Numbered from the stretch's first letter, positions 1-12,183 are shown. The stretch is DNA of 64,000 bases from Lycium barbarum (GCF_019175385.1 NC_083339.1:48780074-48844073), one strand, 5' to 3'. The notes: generated by a model not told the origin, from the letters alone. Made by a program: numbers and translations.

Positions 1-3000
1 GTTCGATTTCAATTTCTAGGAGAGCCCGTACTTGAATGGAATGATAATATAGCATCTCCAAAAGGTAGGTTTATTTCCTATCTTAAGGCAAGGAAGATGA
101 TAGCTAAGGGCTATATTTATCACTTAGTCCAAGTACATGACACCGAAGCAACGTCGCTAACTTTCCAATCTATTCCGGTAGTGAATGAATTTCTGGATGT
201 ATTTCCAGATGAACTTCTAGGCCTTCCTCTAGAAAGACAGATTGATTTCGCCATTGATGTGTTGCTGGACACCAAGCCTATTTCTATTCCTTCGTATCGA
301 ATGGCTCCGGCAGAATTGAGAGAGCTAAAGGCACAATTGAAAGATTTGCTTGAGAAGAGGTTTAATAGACCCAGTTCATCACCGTGGGGAGCACCAGTCT
401 TGTTCGTGAGAAAGAAAGACGGTTCCCTACGAATGTGCATCGATTATAGGCAATTCAACAAGGTGACGATAAAGAACAAATCTCCTCTCCCAAGGATTGA
501 TGATTTGTTTGATCAACTACAGGGTGCCAGGTGGTTTTTCTAAAATAGACTTGAGGTCGGGTTATCATCAAGTGAGAGTTAGAGAAGAAGATATTCCCAA
601 AACAGCCTTTAGAATGAGATATGACCATTATGAATTCCGGGTGATGTCGTTTGGGCTGACTAATGCTCTGGCAGTTTTCAGTCATTTGATGAATAATGTA
701 TTCAGAACACTCTTGGATTTATTCGTGATAGTATTCATCGATGATATTTTGGTATACTCTCGCACAGAATCAGAACATGCAGATCATTTACGTATTGTTC
801 TTGGAATTCTTCGAACTCGAGAATTATATGCAAAATTTCAAAGTGGGAGTTTTGGCTGAATTCTGTAACATTTCTGGGCCATGTTATTTCAAATGATGGC
901 ATTCGAGTCGACACTCAGAAAATTGAAGATGTGAAGACTTGGAAGTTTTCTGGGATTGGCAGGATATTATAGAAGGTTTGTAAAGGGATTTTCCTCTATT
1001 TCAGCTCCATTGACGAAGCTAACCCAGAAGTAAGTTAAATTTCAGTGGAATGATGCTTGTGAATGCAGCTTCCAAGAGTTGAAGGACATATTAACCTCAG
1101 CTCTAGTCTTAACACTTCCAGAAGGGTCAGATGGTTATGTGGTGTACTGTGATGCTTCCGGCGTTGGGTTAGGATGTGTGTTAATGCAGCACGGTAGAGT
1201 CATTGCTTATCCTTCGAGACAGCTGCGGAAACATGAAAAGAACTATCCAACTCATGACCTTGAATTAGCTGCAGTTATTCATGCATTAAATATGTGGAGA
1301 CGTTACTTGTATGGTGTGCATGTTGATATCTATACAGATCACAAGAGTTTTCAGTACATTTTCAAACAGAAGGAGTTGAATCTGCGGCAGAGGCGGTGGT
1401 TAGAGTTATTGAAAGATTACGATGTGAATATTTTGTACCACCCCAAAAAAGAAAATGTAGTAGCCGATGCGCTTAGCCACCGATCAATGGGCAGTCTATG
1501 CGAAGTTCCTCCGAAAAGGAAAGGATTAATTCATGAGCTCCACCAATTAGCTAACCTTGGAGTACGTGTAATTGATTCAGGTAATGCAGGAATTGATATA
1601 AATGATCCCACAGTTTCGTCCCTGAATGTAGAAGTGAAAGAGCGTCAGTATGAAGATCCTCACTTATGCCATTACAGAGACATATCTCATGGGAAAGAGA
1701 AGTCCCCATTTGAAGTTTCCATGGATGGAATTCTTAGATACCGAGGCAGACTATGTGTTCTGAATGTCGCAGAATTGCGCCGCCGAATTATAGAAGAAGC
1801 CTATTACTCTAGGTATTCTATTCACCCAGGTGCAACCAAGATGTATCATGATCTCAAGTTGATATATTGGTAGGATGGCATGAAGAGGGACATAGCCGAA
1901 TTTGTAGTCCAATGTCCGAATTGCCAACAAGTGAAAGTCGAACATCAAAAGCCTGGAGGATTATTGGAAGCAATGGAAATCCCTACTTGGAAGTGGGAAG
2001 TGATTAACATGGATTTTATTGTGGGGTTACCTCGTTCCCGAGGCAAGTATGATTCCATATGGGTGATCGTGGATAGACTCACGAAAGCAGCTCATTTTGT
2101 TCCAGTCAGAACCACATATTCAGCAGAAGATTATGCAAGGTTGTATCTTAAAGAAATTGTGCGACTCCATGGTATACCAATATCCATTATCACAGATAGA
2201 GGAGCGCAATTTACAGCCAAGTTCTGGAAATCCTTCCAAGAAGGTCTAGGTACTCAAGTGAAGCTTAGCACGGCATTTCATCTGCAGACTGATGGGCAAG
2301 CCGAACGTACTGTTCAGACCTTGGAGGATATGCTACGAGCGTGTATACTCGATTTTGGTGGTAGCTAGGATGACCACTTACCTCTTATTGAGTTTGCATA
2401 CAACAATAGCTGTCATTCCAGTATCCAAATGGCTCTGTATGAAGCTTTATATGGAAGGAAGTGTAGATCCTCTATTGGATGGTTTGAAATAGGAGAAGTA
2501 CAGTTAATAGGCCCTGAATTGGTTTAGCAAGTGGTATAAAAAGTCAAGGTGATCCGAGACCGATTGTTGACAGCCCAAAGTCGCCAAAAATCTTATGCAG
2601 ACAACCGCCGACGAGACTTGGAATTTCAGGTTAATGAGTGGGTATTTTTGAAGGTGTCGCCAATGAAAGGGGTGACAAGATTTGGCAAGAAAGGGAAGTT
2701 AAATCCTCGATACATTGGACCTTATAAAATTATCTGCAAGGTAGGTCATGTAACCTATGAATTGGACTTGCCTCCAGAGCTTGAGTCAGTCCATCCAGTC
2801 TTTCATGTCTCGATGCTCCGCAAGTGTGTTGGAGATCCTACGAGGATTGTCCCAATAGATGATGCTCAAGTGACAGAAAAGCTAGCACATGAAGAAGAGC
2901 CCATTGCCATCTTAGACAGGCAAGTACGAAGACTTCGAAATAAGGAAGTAGCTTCAGTTTAAATCTTGTGGAAAAATAACAACCGAGAAGAAATGACTTG

Positions 3001-3085
3001 GGAAGCGGAAGATAAAATGAAATCCACATACCCACACTTATTTCAGCCTCCAGAAGAGATCCACGACGGAACATCAAGATTATGA
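1..3085 (+). pseudogene. Element A: Ty3/gypsy pol, C-terminal two-thirds, broken
   Basis: This is the pol polyprotein of a chromodomain-type Ty3/gypsy retrotransposon; its start lies off the window. In order it shows the protease-RT linker (1-130), reverse transcriptase with palm motif FIDD (aspartates at 740-745), RNase H (about 1079-1480), the integrase HHCC zinc finger (about 1820-1926), and the integrase core with D 2012-2014, D 2195-2197 and E 2303-2305, which gives the classical D-D(35)-E spacing. The C-terminus (about 2960-3085) ends in a chromodomain-like stretch with WKNNREEMTWEAE. Reading is broken by a one-base gain near 540, a one-base loss near 845, a deletion of about 30 bases near 942 relative to element G, and stops at 1036, 1873, 2366, 2525 and 2960. 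It cannot make an active enzyme. The family assignment is secure; the exact clade (Tekay/Del-like) is inference. Confidence 0.93.
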
Positions 3086-3252
3086 GGTATGTACGCTTTC
3101 TTTTCATGCATATGGGTCGTGTGTGACCAATTTATATTACTATTGTGTTGTGGCCCTGTGAAGAAATGACATTATGGGTTGTTTTGACAGGATGGTAGTG
3201 CCATATTACAGGGAAAACTCTGGCAAAATTTTCGTAGAATTCCCGAGTGTTT

Positions 3253-3289
3253 AACATTCGAGGACGAATGTTCCAAAAGGGGGGAAGAA
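3253..3289 (+). other. Element A: hairpin plus polypurine tract
   Basis: A perfect inverted repeat (AACATTCG, loop AGGA, CGAATGTT; 3253-3272) lies two bases before the polypurine tract AAAAGGGGGGAAGAA (3275-3289). The tract primes plus-strand DNA synthesis in LTR retrotransposons, and the LTR begins directly after it. The same hairpin precedes the tract in elements B, G, J and N. Confidence 0.9.
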
Positions 3290-3654
3290 TGTTACACCTT
3301 GCAAATTTCATGTCGTCGCATAGTGAGTGAACTATTGCGAGGTTAAGGATAATAGGAAGTTCTTAAGATTATAAGATGGATAATTAGTGGTCTTAGAATG
3401 CATACGTTAAGATTTTGAAGTTATATGAATTGATGAAATATGAATTGATAAGGACAAGCGGAGTATAAGTAGGGTGTAGGAAAGGTTCTGTAAATTATTG
3501 TGTTAAGAATTGTTTGGTAAGGTCTTGAGGACGAGTTACAGGGATTTTTAGATCATTAATAAAATATTAAAAAAGTTTTAAGAAGGTTGTATAAGGATTG
3601 GAGATCAAACGAAACGACGAGAACAACTTCGGAAAAACTGTGAGTTACACGACA

Positions 3655-3795
3655 ACATTATACGGCCCGTAGAATGTTATACGGACCGTACAATGGTCCG
3701 TATAACCCAACAGCAATGAAGTATTCCATGGTGGTCAACAACGACCACTTGTACGGACCGTGAAATGTTCCACGGACCGTACAAGTGTCCGTGGA
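3655..3795 (+). promoter_or_regulatory. Element A U3: palindromic TACGGACCGTA cluster
   Basis: Several overlapping copies and half-copies of TACGGACCGTA or CACGGACCGTA lie within 140 bp, ending about 30 bp before the TATA box. Their position in U3 suggests transcription-factor sites or a foldback structure. The function is inference. The same motif family recurs in the LTRs of element G. Confidence 0.6.
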
Positions 3796-3822
3796 AGTCC
3801 CGACGGGCTGAGTAAATTCAAT

Positions 3823-3830
3823 TATATAAA
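3823..3830 (+). promoter_or_regulatory. Element A LTR TATA box
   Basis: TATATAAA lies downstream of the palindrome cluster and upstream of a pyrimidine-rich leader (CACACACTTCTTC). This is the usual placement of the U3/R promoter. Confidence 0.6.
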
Positions 3831-4796
3831 TGTGATCCTACTTCATTAATTTCATTTCCCACACACTTCTTCATCTCTCTCAAGACCTCTAGAAGGTTCC
3901 ACATACTTCATCTACAAGAGTACAAAAGAAAACAAAGATCAATATCAAGAATTCAAGTGGGTCAAGTGCATAAAGCTCACTAGGGTCCATCTAAGTCAAG
4001 AATCCTTTGGAAGTTGAAGCTAGGGTTATCTCCAAGTGAAGTATTGCCAACCAAAACCCGTTCCTACGCATTCAAAGGTGAGTTTTATCATCATTCTTGG
4101 TTGTTTAAGGTGTTGAAAGTTAAAAACACGTGGATTGTAGAAAAATATAGGAAATGGGTCATGAATGTGTGAATAGAGACATTGTTGGGTAAAGGTTTGG
4201 ATTGAATTATGAATATTGGTGTGTTATGGTTGTAAGTATGTTGTGAATGACATTTAGACCATGGAATAAGTATTATATATGAGAAAACGCGATAGTGAAC
4301 TATAACCACAATTATGGAGAAATTGAAGAGGAATTGTGAAATGCGGATAATGTAGATGAATGATGATTGTTGTCTATTATATTGTGAATGTTGTTATGAA
4401 CGTTTGGGAGTTGATATAGAATATGCGGAAAGTAGTATAAACAAAGGAAATGCTGCCCAATTTTCTTTAGATTTAGTAAGCACGTTTATGTAATCGATTA
4501 GCTAATGTTCATGCGACTTCTCTTGAAGGTAGAAACGTGGGCATTGAAGGAGAACAAATAAGCGATAAAATAGTTAAACGGAAAAAGGTATGTGAGGCTA
4601 GTCCTTTCTTCCTATGGCATGAATCCTATGGTATGATTTTCCTTCTTCTCTATGAATCTTCTATATCCCGGAAAGCTAAGAGTCTATGTCCATGAATAGC
4701 CACATGAGATAAGAGACACATGACGAGCCCAATAATGGTGATGATACGTAGGTATAGAGATTCTAGGGTTCATGATATGATGTTCCTATAACGCTA

Positions 4797-5007
4797 ATGA
4801 TGTCATATATTGTATACACTCACCTTATATATTATTTTTCCTTCAAGGTGAGGCAGAATACCATAAAGTTAATAATTTCATTTATTGAATACACTCAACT
4901 TATATGTTATTTCCTTCAAGGTGAGGCAGAATACCATAAAGTTAACGATGTCATCTATTGTATACATTCACCTTATATACTATTTCTTTCAAGGTGAGGC
5001 AGAATAC
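4797..5007 (+). repeat. 73-bp tandem repeat, about three units, in element A LTR
   Basis: Three units each end in TCAAGGTGAGGCAGAATAC; that block starts at 4843, 4916 and 4989, an exact 73-bp period. Units differ by several substitutions and small gaps. The array lies downstream of the TATA box, where other LTRs in the window carry unrelated tandem arrays. Confidence 0.85.
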
Positions 5008-5665
5008 TTATGGGTGTTCCAAAATGGAATCGGGGGTTCACGACCTTATGTCACCTCGATAAAGTATAGCTATCCTTGGGTTATTATACATGCATTATGA
5101 TGAGTGTATATTGATGATATTACACCGTGCCGATATGGACGGGCAGACACACCACTGCAGTGGGCAGCTTATACCCCGGACGCGGGAGGCCTGGATGCAG
5201 GTTAATTATTATCACACCGTAACTATATGGACGGGCAGCTTATACACTTATACATTTCTGCTACATGACATGACGACGATTATGAAGTAAGCCAGCATGC
5301 ATTATTTCTTTATGATGGACAGTCAGTTACAGTTGCTCTTTACTTAATGTTTCTTGTCTATCATTGACATGTTATTATTACTTATGCCTCTCATACTCGG
5401 TACAATGTTCGTACTGACGTCCATTTTCTTTGCACGTTGTGTTCATGCCCACAGGTAGAGAGGGAGGTGATCTTGATCAAGACTCGTAGGAGCTAGTAGC
5501 TGATTGAGAGCACTCCATTGTTCCGGAGGTGCCTTTGACTATTATTTTGGTGCCTAGATGTATATTTTGGGCACGACGGTGTCCTGTCCCGTCCCTATGT
5601 CTAGCACTCTAGTAGAGGCTCGTAGATATAAAGTTTTGGGTTGTATGGTCTCACGAGGTTACTTT

Positions 5666-5667
<2 letters not shown>

Positions 5668-5725
<58 letters not shown>
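5668..5725. repeat. (AT)n microsatellite
   Basis: An uninterrupted AT dinucleotide run of about 58 bp inside element A's LTR. Confidence 0.98.
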
Positions 5726-5728
<3 letters not shown>

Positions 5729-5922
5729 TTAATTATTTTTTGATAGCCGAAAGGCTTATGTCTATAAAAGTATCTATGTTCTCAAATGAAAAATGGTTTT
5801 TCCTATGATTATGAGCATATGAATATTAAAGAAGTGTAATATGAGTATGATGAAGAGTAGAACGAGTGGTGCTCGGTGGTTAGCCACGGGTACCCGTCAC
5901 GGCCCCTAGGTGGATCGTGACA

Positions 5923-6105
5923 CAATCTGTCTCACTGACCCGTAGGCTAGGCAACCTATCTCACTGACCCGTAGGCCAGGCATATCTGTCTCACAGACCC
6001 GTAGGCCAGACATATTTGTCTCACTAACCCGTAGGTCAGGCATATCTGTCTCACTGACTCGTAGGTCAGGCAAAAGAAAATGTCTCACTGACCAAGTGGC
6101 CAGGC
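5923..6105 (-). repeat. 29-30-bp tandem array in element B 3' LTR
   Basis: About six units of the type CTCACTGACCCGTAGGCCAG run to 6105, with the last unit degenerate (CTCACTGACCAAGTGGCCAG). The matching array in the other LTR is at about 12690-12893. Spacers are short and variable, unlike CRISPR. Confidence 0.85.
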
Positions 6106-7125
6106 TAAAGAAAATATATGTATATCATGCATATGCTGATAATATTGATATTGTAACATGCCTTTTCTGTCTCTCTATAATCTCAAGGACATGGGGAGGG
6201 GATATGGCCCCTTGAAAAGAACAACATAACACTCGAAAACTATGCAATAATATGACAAGCTCTACTTTGACAAATCTCTTGTCATAAGGTTCATTACATT
6301 CTTACCATATATGGAATCATGCCAAGAAAAAAAGGAACAACCTTAATATACCTTTTGGGTCTTCTTAACTTCTCAATGATTACCCTTCCGTGCTTGTAAA
6401 TCTACATTTAAGATGATTCGCACTATGGGTAAGTCATTAAAACGCTTACAAGGTCAAATTAGATTAATTTGTAAGCTCAAGAAAATCGGACAACATTTCC
6501 CTCATAACTTCTACCTCTTCAAATATTCAAAACAACTCCCAAAGCACAATAGAACATCAACAATTCCATAATCAAGAGATTGCATTCAAGCTATACTCAA
6601 TTCAATCCCAACACTTCTTTTCATAATCAATCCACAACAACAACTTCATATAACCCCTTATAGAATTGTATAAGACAATTTCTTAACATCATTATTATCC
6701 CCCATAGCAAGATTATGCTCAAAACATGCTAATAATTATAACTCAAGTTAATTCACAACTCAAAATATCATCAAATGCATATTTGAACTTTTCCTCCAAT
6801 TTCTTCTCTGCAAAGCTTAACATAATTACCAAACAAACTCATAAACATGAAACTAAGATGAAATCTTACCTCAAATTTCAAGAACTTTTCAATTCCATGG
6901 TTACTCCACCTTAAAAATACTCACCCAAATATCTTCAAGAAGAGGAGACAAGTGTAAACCTCACTTGGAACCCTTAACCACTTTAATCTTCACTTTTATC
7001 CTTGGTTTAGGCTTGGAAATATGTTAGAATATGTTTGGAGAGGTTTCTAGACATGTAGGAATATATGTGCATGTTGTAAAAGGGTATAGAGTTGGGAAAT
7101 GACCTAAAATTACCAAAAGGGGTCC

Positions 7126-7132
7126 TTTTATA
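7126..7132 (-). promoter_or_regulatory. Element B LTR TATA box (3' copy)
   Basis: TATAAAA on the minus strand, directly downstream of a palindrome-rich stretch (7141-7230) with GGTCGG/CCGACC and CTGTAGCTACA elements. The 5' LTR copy is at 13872-13878. Confidence 0.5.
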
Positions 7133-7579
7133 CTTGCCAAGGTCGGCTCCACCGACCTAAAAATTTCGCGCATTGTAGCTGGCACGTTCACGCACTGTAG
7201 CTACACGTCTCTACTCTACCGATCTAACTTGTAACGTCCATAACTCTCTACTCTGATATCATATCAACGAGCGGTTTGTTGCGTTGGAAACTAGACTTCA
7301 TTAACTTAATTTTAGGCTTTTACTTACCTCAAAACTCGTCATATACTAAAAGATATACTTCGCTAAAGTTGACCCAAAATTTCCGTCCAAAATTCTGCCA
7401 AATTTTCCCAAATTTTCGACAAGCATATTTTCTTCGATTTGCTTCATCCCAAAACATTTAAACACTTCCTTAACACTTGTTAAGAGTATTCCTTAAGCTT
7501 ATAAGGGCTCCATGACCTCTCCGAGCTTATGTTAGTTCACTCACGATGCAAATGACGTGAAAATTTTTGAGGTGTAACA

Positions 7580-7617
7580 TTCTCCCCCTCCTTTAAAAAC
7601 ATTGGTCCTCGAATGTT
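7580..7617 (-). other. Element B: polypurine tract and adjacent hairpin
   Basis: On the minus strand, the hairpin AACATTCG-AGGA-CCAATGTT (7598-7617, one mismatch in the stem) precedes a purine run TTTAAAGGAGGGGGAGA that abuts the LTR. This is the plus-strand priming site of element B. Confidence 0.85.
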
Positions 7618-10600
7618 GAAGTAGAACTCATTTCGACATTGATGTCTATATTCTCACCAGCATGTTCTGGCATTTACCTTACTTACTGGTAGTCTTACTC
7701 ACATATTCGAAACCGAACTCTGTTCGAACTACACAACTTACGATCCTCCTCGCGGTTCCTTGGAGGTGATACACCTTAAGTTAATAAATCGTAACCATAA
7801 TTTGCAGACTTATGACGCTATATCGATTTGTTGAAGCGACAATCCCCTCCTATTTATTTTGGGGTTTAAACCTTTATACTTGTGGTCCATTTAATCTTTC
7901 CTCATATTCTGCTGGCAATTTTTGAGAACTTATCCATTAACCCCATAATTCATATGAATTGTGATCAACTTGATGTTTAGCTTTTCCTTCCCTTTTGTCT
8001 CTATGAGCCCTACGCTCTATTTCTCAGCTGATCAACAGGTGTACTTGGAGCTCTTCTGCTGAAATGTTACTCCATTTCTTGTCTGCATATCATTCAATTA
8101 TGTTAGTACTGATTGATTCTACTCAACTAGTTAGTATTCTCCATAACTCTCTTGGGTTGCCTTACACTGCTTCTTTGGCATTCCCCAATCTTACTGTAGT
8201 AGCATTCGATAATTCCCTACACTGGAGCGCCTCAATTTCTGACGATTAATCTTTCTTAGATTCCTTAGTTTCTTTATATGAGTCGTAACCTGGTTTCTTC
8301 TTACCATATACAGTCCTTCCTCGTGTAATTACTAGCTAATCGTCCCTACGTACATGTAGATTCTATATTCCTGGTTTCCAGATTCCTTTGGTATTTCTTG
8401 ATTACTGTTATTTTACAACCGATGGGTGTATTCTTAAGTTTGCTGAATTTCTTGCCCAAGTAATTCTTGAATATAATCCTCCTTTTTTATGGCTAAAATT
8501 TATGCACGTACTCACGGTTATCCCTTTTTCCTTATCACCTGTCTGTCTACTAGGTCACGCCTTATCATCCTCGTTGTCCCTTTGACCTCTGTCGTTTACA
8601 CCCTTATATGCTCGCTTACCCAGTACTTACCATATACCTTTATTTGTTTTTGGTCTCATCCTCTTTATCCCCTTTTTATATGTCAGAAACTCTGACTCCT
8701 TTGATCCTTATGTATCCCTCCTATGCTTCACTGATACTCCATGCCTTCATCTTCTTAGAGTTTAACTTATTCTTTTCCCCCTTAAGGATAACTTCAGAAA
8801 CTGGTAATATAGTATCCCTTGCTTTCCTGTAGCAACTGAATCGATCCTTGTGGTATTTTATCCTCCAACTAATTTAACATTGAGACTTCCTTCCACCTAT
8901 ACACTTTACTTGATTCTCTCTTTCTTCTATATTCTCTCATAAGGCTTTTTATATTCGGTCTGGGCTATCGATAATTCTTGTACTTGCATCAAGAATATCT
9001 CAAATCTCTTCTTCGATGATCCTCTTTTTTTAATTTACCCTTGAAGTTGCTAATCCTTAGTCCGGTTGATAAATTTGGGATAAATTTGGAAATTTTTCGA
9101 AATGTGAACCAGGCTCCTTACCATGTAGTGAATTTAAATCATTTCACTCTTCCCTTTGTTTGCAGTTTCCAGTCATAGATGTCTAGCAGAATCATTACCT
9201 TGCTCGTTCTATGTGGTCTCATTTCCATCAGCTTTGTTCCAATCAGGCGCAACGTCCCTTTATTACTTCCTTTGAGATTCGTCTTGTACTCTTGGCCTTC
9301 GCTTGATTCTTACCTGATAAATCTTCCCTAGAGTCTGGTACCCTCTATTTTTTTTTTTTGAGTATACCAGTCGCACAGATACTCATTGCCTCTATTTACA
9401 TTTTTTCGATTGAAGATTTTTGTCTATTCCTTCTTCTATGGTGACCTTATCTTTTGGTCAACCCAATCTGGTTTCTCCTTTTAATACCATCATAAGTCGA
9501 TGCACTGTCGTATCTATATTCCACGATCTGCTCTTTTATTTGCCCAGCTCATACCGTTCTATAGTTCTTCTTTACTAGGTGGTTGTACCATAGTCTGGCG
9601 TCATATTTATTCCAATATCTTGTCGATCCTTATCCCTTTCTTATCTTACCTATCGATACTATAGCTTGTTCCTATTTATACATATCCCTCGTACATTCAC
9701 CCTATTTCCTTTATGATCGAATTTTTTGTACTCCTCATCAAGACAATCATTCCATGCTATTGATGTTTTGCCTCTTGGCCAGACTTATTAGCTTATGAAC
9801 CTCCTCTTGTCCTTGATGGTTATACAACATCCTTTAACCAATTCATCAGAGAACTTTTCTTACTTTCGCTCTTACGGTCTATCTTGACTTCCTTACTCAT
9901 ATAGTGCTCTTCCCCCATCCGCCATTCTATAGCATTGGCCCTGGAATTCGTAGAATATTCCATTAGAAGTACGAATCATTTCTACTCCTAAATTCATCTT
10001 TTGGGCGGGGAGGGGGGGGGGGTTCCATTTTCAAGGTGAACGTATCAATATTGCTTCATAATTATCCTTTTGGATGTACCTTAAGAGTTAGAAATCCCTT
10101 GACATCTTTCATACAACCAGATTATTCTTTCTCAGGTTATATCCATACCCATCGTTATTATAGTCCAATCCTGCTTATCAAGATTTGTTTGTGGGATCTT
10201 CGCATTCGTCCTGTATCACATATTTCCATACTCTATCCTTCTTGCTTGCTTACTTTAAAAATTCATCTGAATGGCCGTTCGCCTCTACCACCGCCTTAAC
10301 CCTTTTCTTGAAAACTTTAGTTGACCCTTACTAGCAACATACTTCCCTTGCTTATGCTTCTCTTCTTTCTTATGATATCATAGTCTTCTTCTTACTCCTA
10401 TGTACACATATTCTTCTTCTCCCCGATATTGTTGCATTATGATTATCCAACTTTAACATTTGGAGAAAACAATATCAATCTGCCCTGTAGCACCTGCTAT
10501 CTTAACTTCAATACCCAGCTCAATTAATACCTTTAGCATATCTCAAGATCGATCATAAGGGCACGCACAATATTTAATGTGGCCATACATGCATTATCAT

Positions 10601-11424
10601 CTACATCGCTTATTAGTACCTCACTTAAGAAGTATCCCAATGCTATTTAAAATTGTCATGAATCTGTGGCTTTAATACATCTCCCCTCGTTTTGCCTAGC
10701 TAGTAAAGCTCATACCTCACGATCATTTAAAATTCCAATCGTAAGGCTCATATACTCCTAATTTCCCTCGGCTATTCTTGTTTCCCATATTTTCGTAAGT
10801 CTGAATCTGTAGGTCTTCTTAAAATATTTTCTAAGTCCTGATTATGAGCCTCTGGCAATATAGACTTAATGAATGATCTCTATGCGAACACCTACTCTTC
10901 TTTCCTTTTATTCATAAGCCGACATCGCTCTTATTCTTCTGTCAGCAAGTGACCTTCACCACATCTCTCTAAAAAATCAAGGTAACCTTCTTATAAGGAT
11001 CACATCCATCCTTTTTATTACTGCATGGTCTTTTATCACATACCTTTAAAAACCAATTTGAAGTTCTACTAGGAAATCCAAATAAGGCTCTGTAATGTAT
11101 TCCCCCAAAGTTGGAAAAGTCCCTTACTTTCCTGGTTGGATAAATACTATCGTAACCTTTGAAACTTCCAATATCTAGAAAATTTTCATAACCACAAGCC
11201 AACACATGCGACTGCTTTTTGTTCCTAGTCTCGGGGTGCCTAATGGTAAAAAAAATGTCTTAGTCACACTCACTCGTAAATATGTCAGATATCGGTTTCT
11301 TTAAATTCCCATTCTTCAACTATTAGATGATATCCCATAGTAATCGCACATAACATAAAGAGTTCCAATAAGATATTCCATATACCTGTGAATGCCTATC
11401 CTGATCATGGTCTTAGGGATAAAG

Positions 11425-11721
11425 TTAAATATCCCTCTCATCAGGCTCCCACCATTTACTCGTCTGACCATCCTCATCTCCCCTATCATAATCCGAAGGA
11501 TATGAATACTCTTGTAGCCCCTGATTAACTGAAGGCCAAGACAGGGGGCGAGAATACTCCGTAACACTTACGCTCGTGGCTGCTCTGATGTAATGCTCAA
11601 TCATAGGAGAAACTGGAGGGGCCAAATCTAGTGTAGCCTCAGGAGCCTCTTATGCCACTGGTGTCTCATACGAACCCTCATACGGGTCCGTCTCATAGCT
11701 ATCCTCTAATGGATCCTCCTC
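11425..11721 (-). pseudogene. Element B: short acidic reading-frame remnant shared with element J
   Basis: Read on the minus strand this encodes an acidic peptide including EEDPLEDSYETDPYE, IEHYIRAATSVSV and YSYPSDYDRGDEDG, with one in-frame stop and a terminal stop at 11425. The same order of motifs occurs in element J at 44769-45269 (DSYDTDP, EHYVRPATPVSV, YPYPSDSD). Conservation between two otherwise diverged elements suggests it was once a real protein. I do not recognise the family. It could be an N-terminal gag segment, because it lies just after the leader. Confidence 0.5.
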
Positions 11722-11903
11722 CATGGAAGTCACAGGCTCTGGGGGAATCATCTCAATATCATCAGAAGCCGACCTCTTTATCTATATCAATCTGCATTTA
11801 CCTACAGGAAAAAAGGGTCAGGAACGATCTTTCCTAGACTCTGGCTCTACTACACGATCTAAGATAGAAAGAAAGGTCAATGATTACTAAATGCCCCGCA
11901 ACC

Positions 11904-11944
11904 TCTTATTTATAAGGGTGGCACGCTTCACACCCATAAACAAG
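11904..11944 (-). other. Element B: conserved leader hairpin
   Basis: On the minus strand CTTGTTTATGGGTGTG pairs, with G-U wobbles, to CCACCCTTATAAATAAG about 50 nt after the primer binding site. Elements G, J and N carry the equivalent hairpin. A role in packaging or dimerisation is inference. Confidence 0.5.
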
Positions 11945-11986
11945 ACTCTACTGGACACGATCTGTAGAAAACCCTAGGACAGAACT

Positions 11987-12000
11987 GCTCTTATACCACT
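11987..12000 (-). other. Element B: primer binding site
   Basis: The minus strand reads AGTGGTATAAGAG, one base off the TGGTATCAGAG complement of initiator tRNA-Met, three bases inside the 5' LTR end. Confidence 0.8.
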
Positions 12001-12180
12001 TTTGTCACGACCCAATCCGATGAGTCGGGATGAGTGCCCGACCTCTACAGAACAAGCACCCCTAAATCCATACTTGAATCTCACTGAGCAAAATGGTGGC
12101 CCATAAATAACTTATCACTGAGCTATACTATCTCTTGTAAGATTAACATAATGGACTCTGCATCAATAACTCACAGGCAG

Positions 12181-12183
<3 letters not shown>

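Larger units (their letters stand above)
3290..5922 (+). mobile_element. Element A: 3' LTR
   Basis: The LTR starts TGTTACACC right after the polypurine tract and ends GATCGTGACA, the TG...CA termini usual for this group. It is 2633 bp. It holds a palindrome-rich U3 (3655-3795), a TATA box (3823-3830), splice-donor-like sites at 4077/4078 and 4587/4588, a 73-bp tandem repeat (4797-5007), the conserved block with CCCACAG (to 5454), and an (AT)n run. The 5' LTR is outside the window. The base after the LTR is inside the tandem-repeat zone of element B's LTR, so A inserted into B. Confidence 0.9.
5923..7579 (-). mobile_element. Element B: 3' LTR, interrupted by element A
   Basis: Read on the minus strand, the LTR begins TGTTACACCTC at 7579 and matches 12750-14327 throughout. 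Its distal part is cut off at 5923, inside the 29-30-bp tandem-repeat zone, by element A. A minus-strand TATA box lies at 7126-7132. The missing end should lie upstream of A, outside the window. Confidence 0.85.
7580..12002 (-). mobile_element. Element B: 4.4-kb interior, mostly non-coding
   Basis: This stretch lies between the polypurine tract and the primer binding site and is strongly purine-rich on the element's sense strand. I find no reverse transcriptase, RNase H, integrase or gag motif in it. The only coding-like part is a short acidic reading-frame remnant near its 5' end (11425-11721). With intact priming signals and two LTRs this is best described as a non-autonomous LARD-type element. 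The interior could instead be extremely decayed coding sequence. Confidence 0.65.

Noticed and set aside
5923..6105. Regular 29-30-bp repeats resembling a CRISPR array (also 12690-12893 and 50254-50560)
   Set aside because: The repeats are contiguous with only short variable linkers, lie inside plant LTRs, and have no cas genes. They are LTR minisatellites.
7580..12002. Many 60-90-codon plus-strand frames rich in Leu, Phe and Ser that look like membrane proteins
   Set aside because: They arise from the pyrimidine-rich antisense strand of element B's interior; no start context, motif or conservation supports them. The same holds for 57247-61396.
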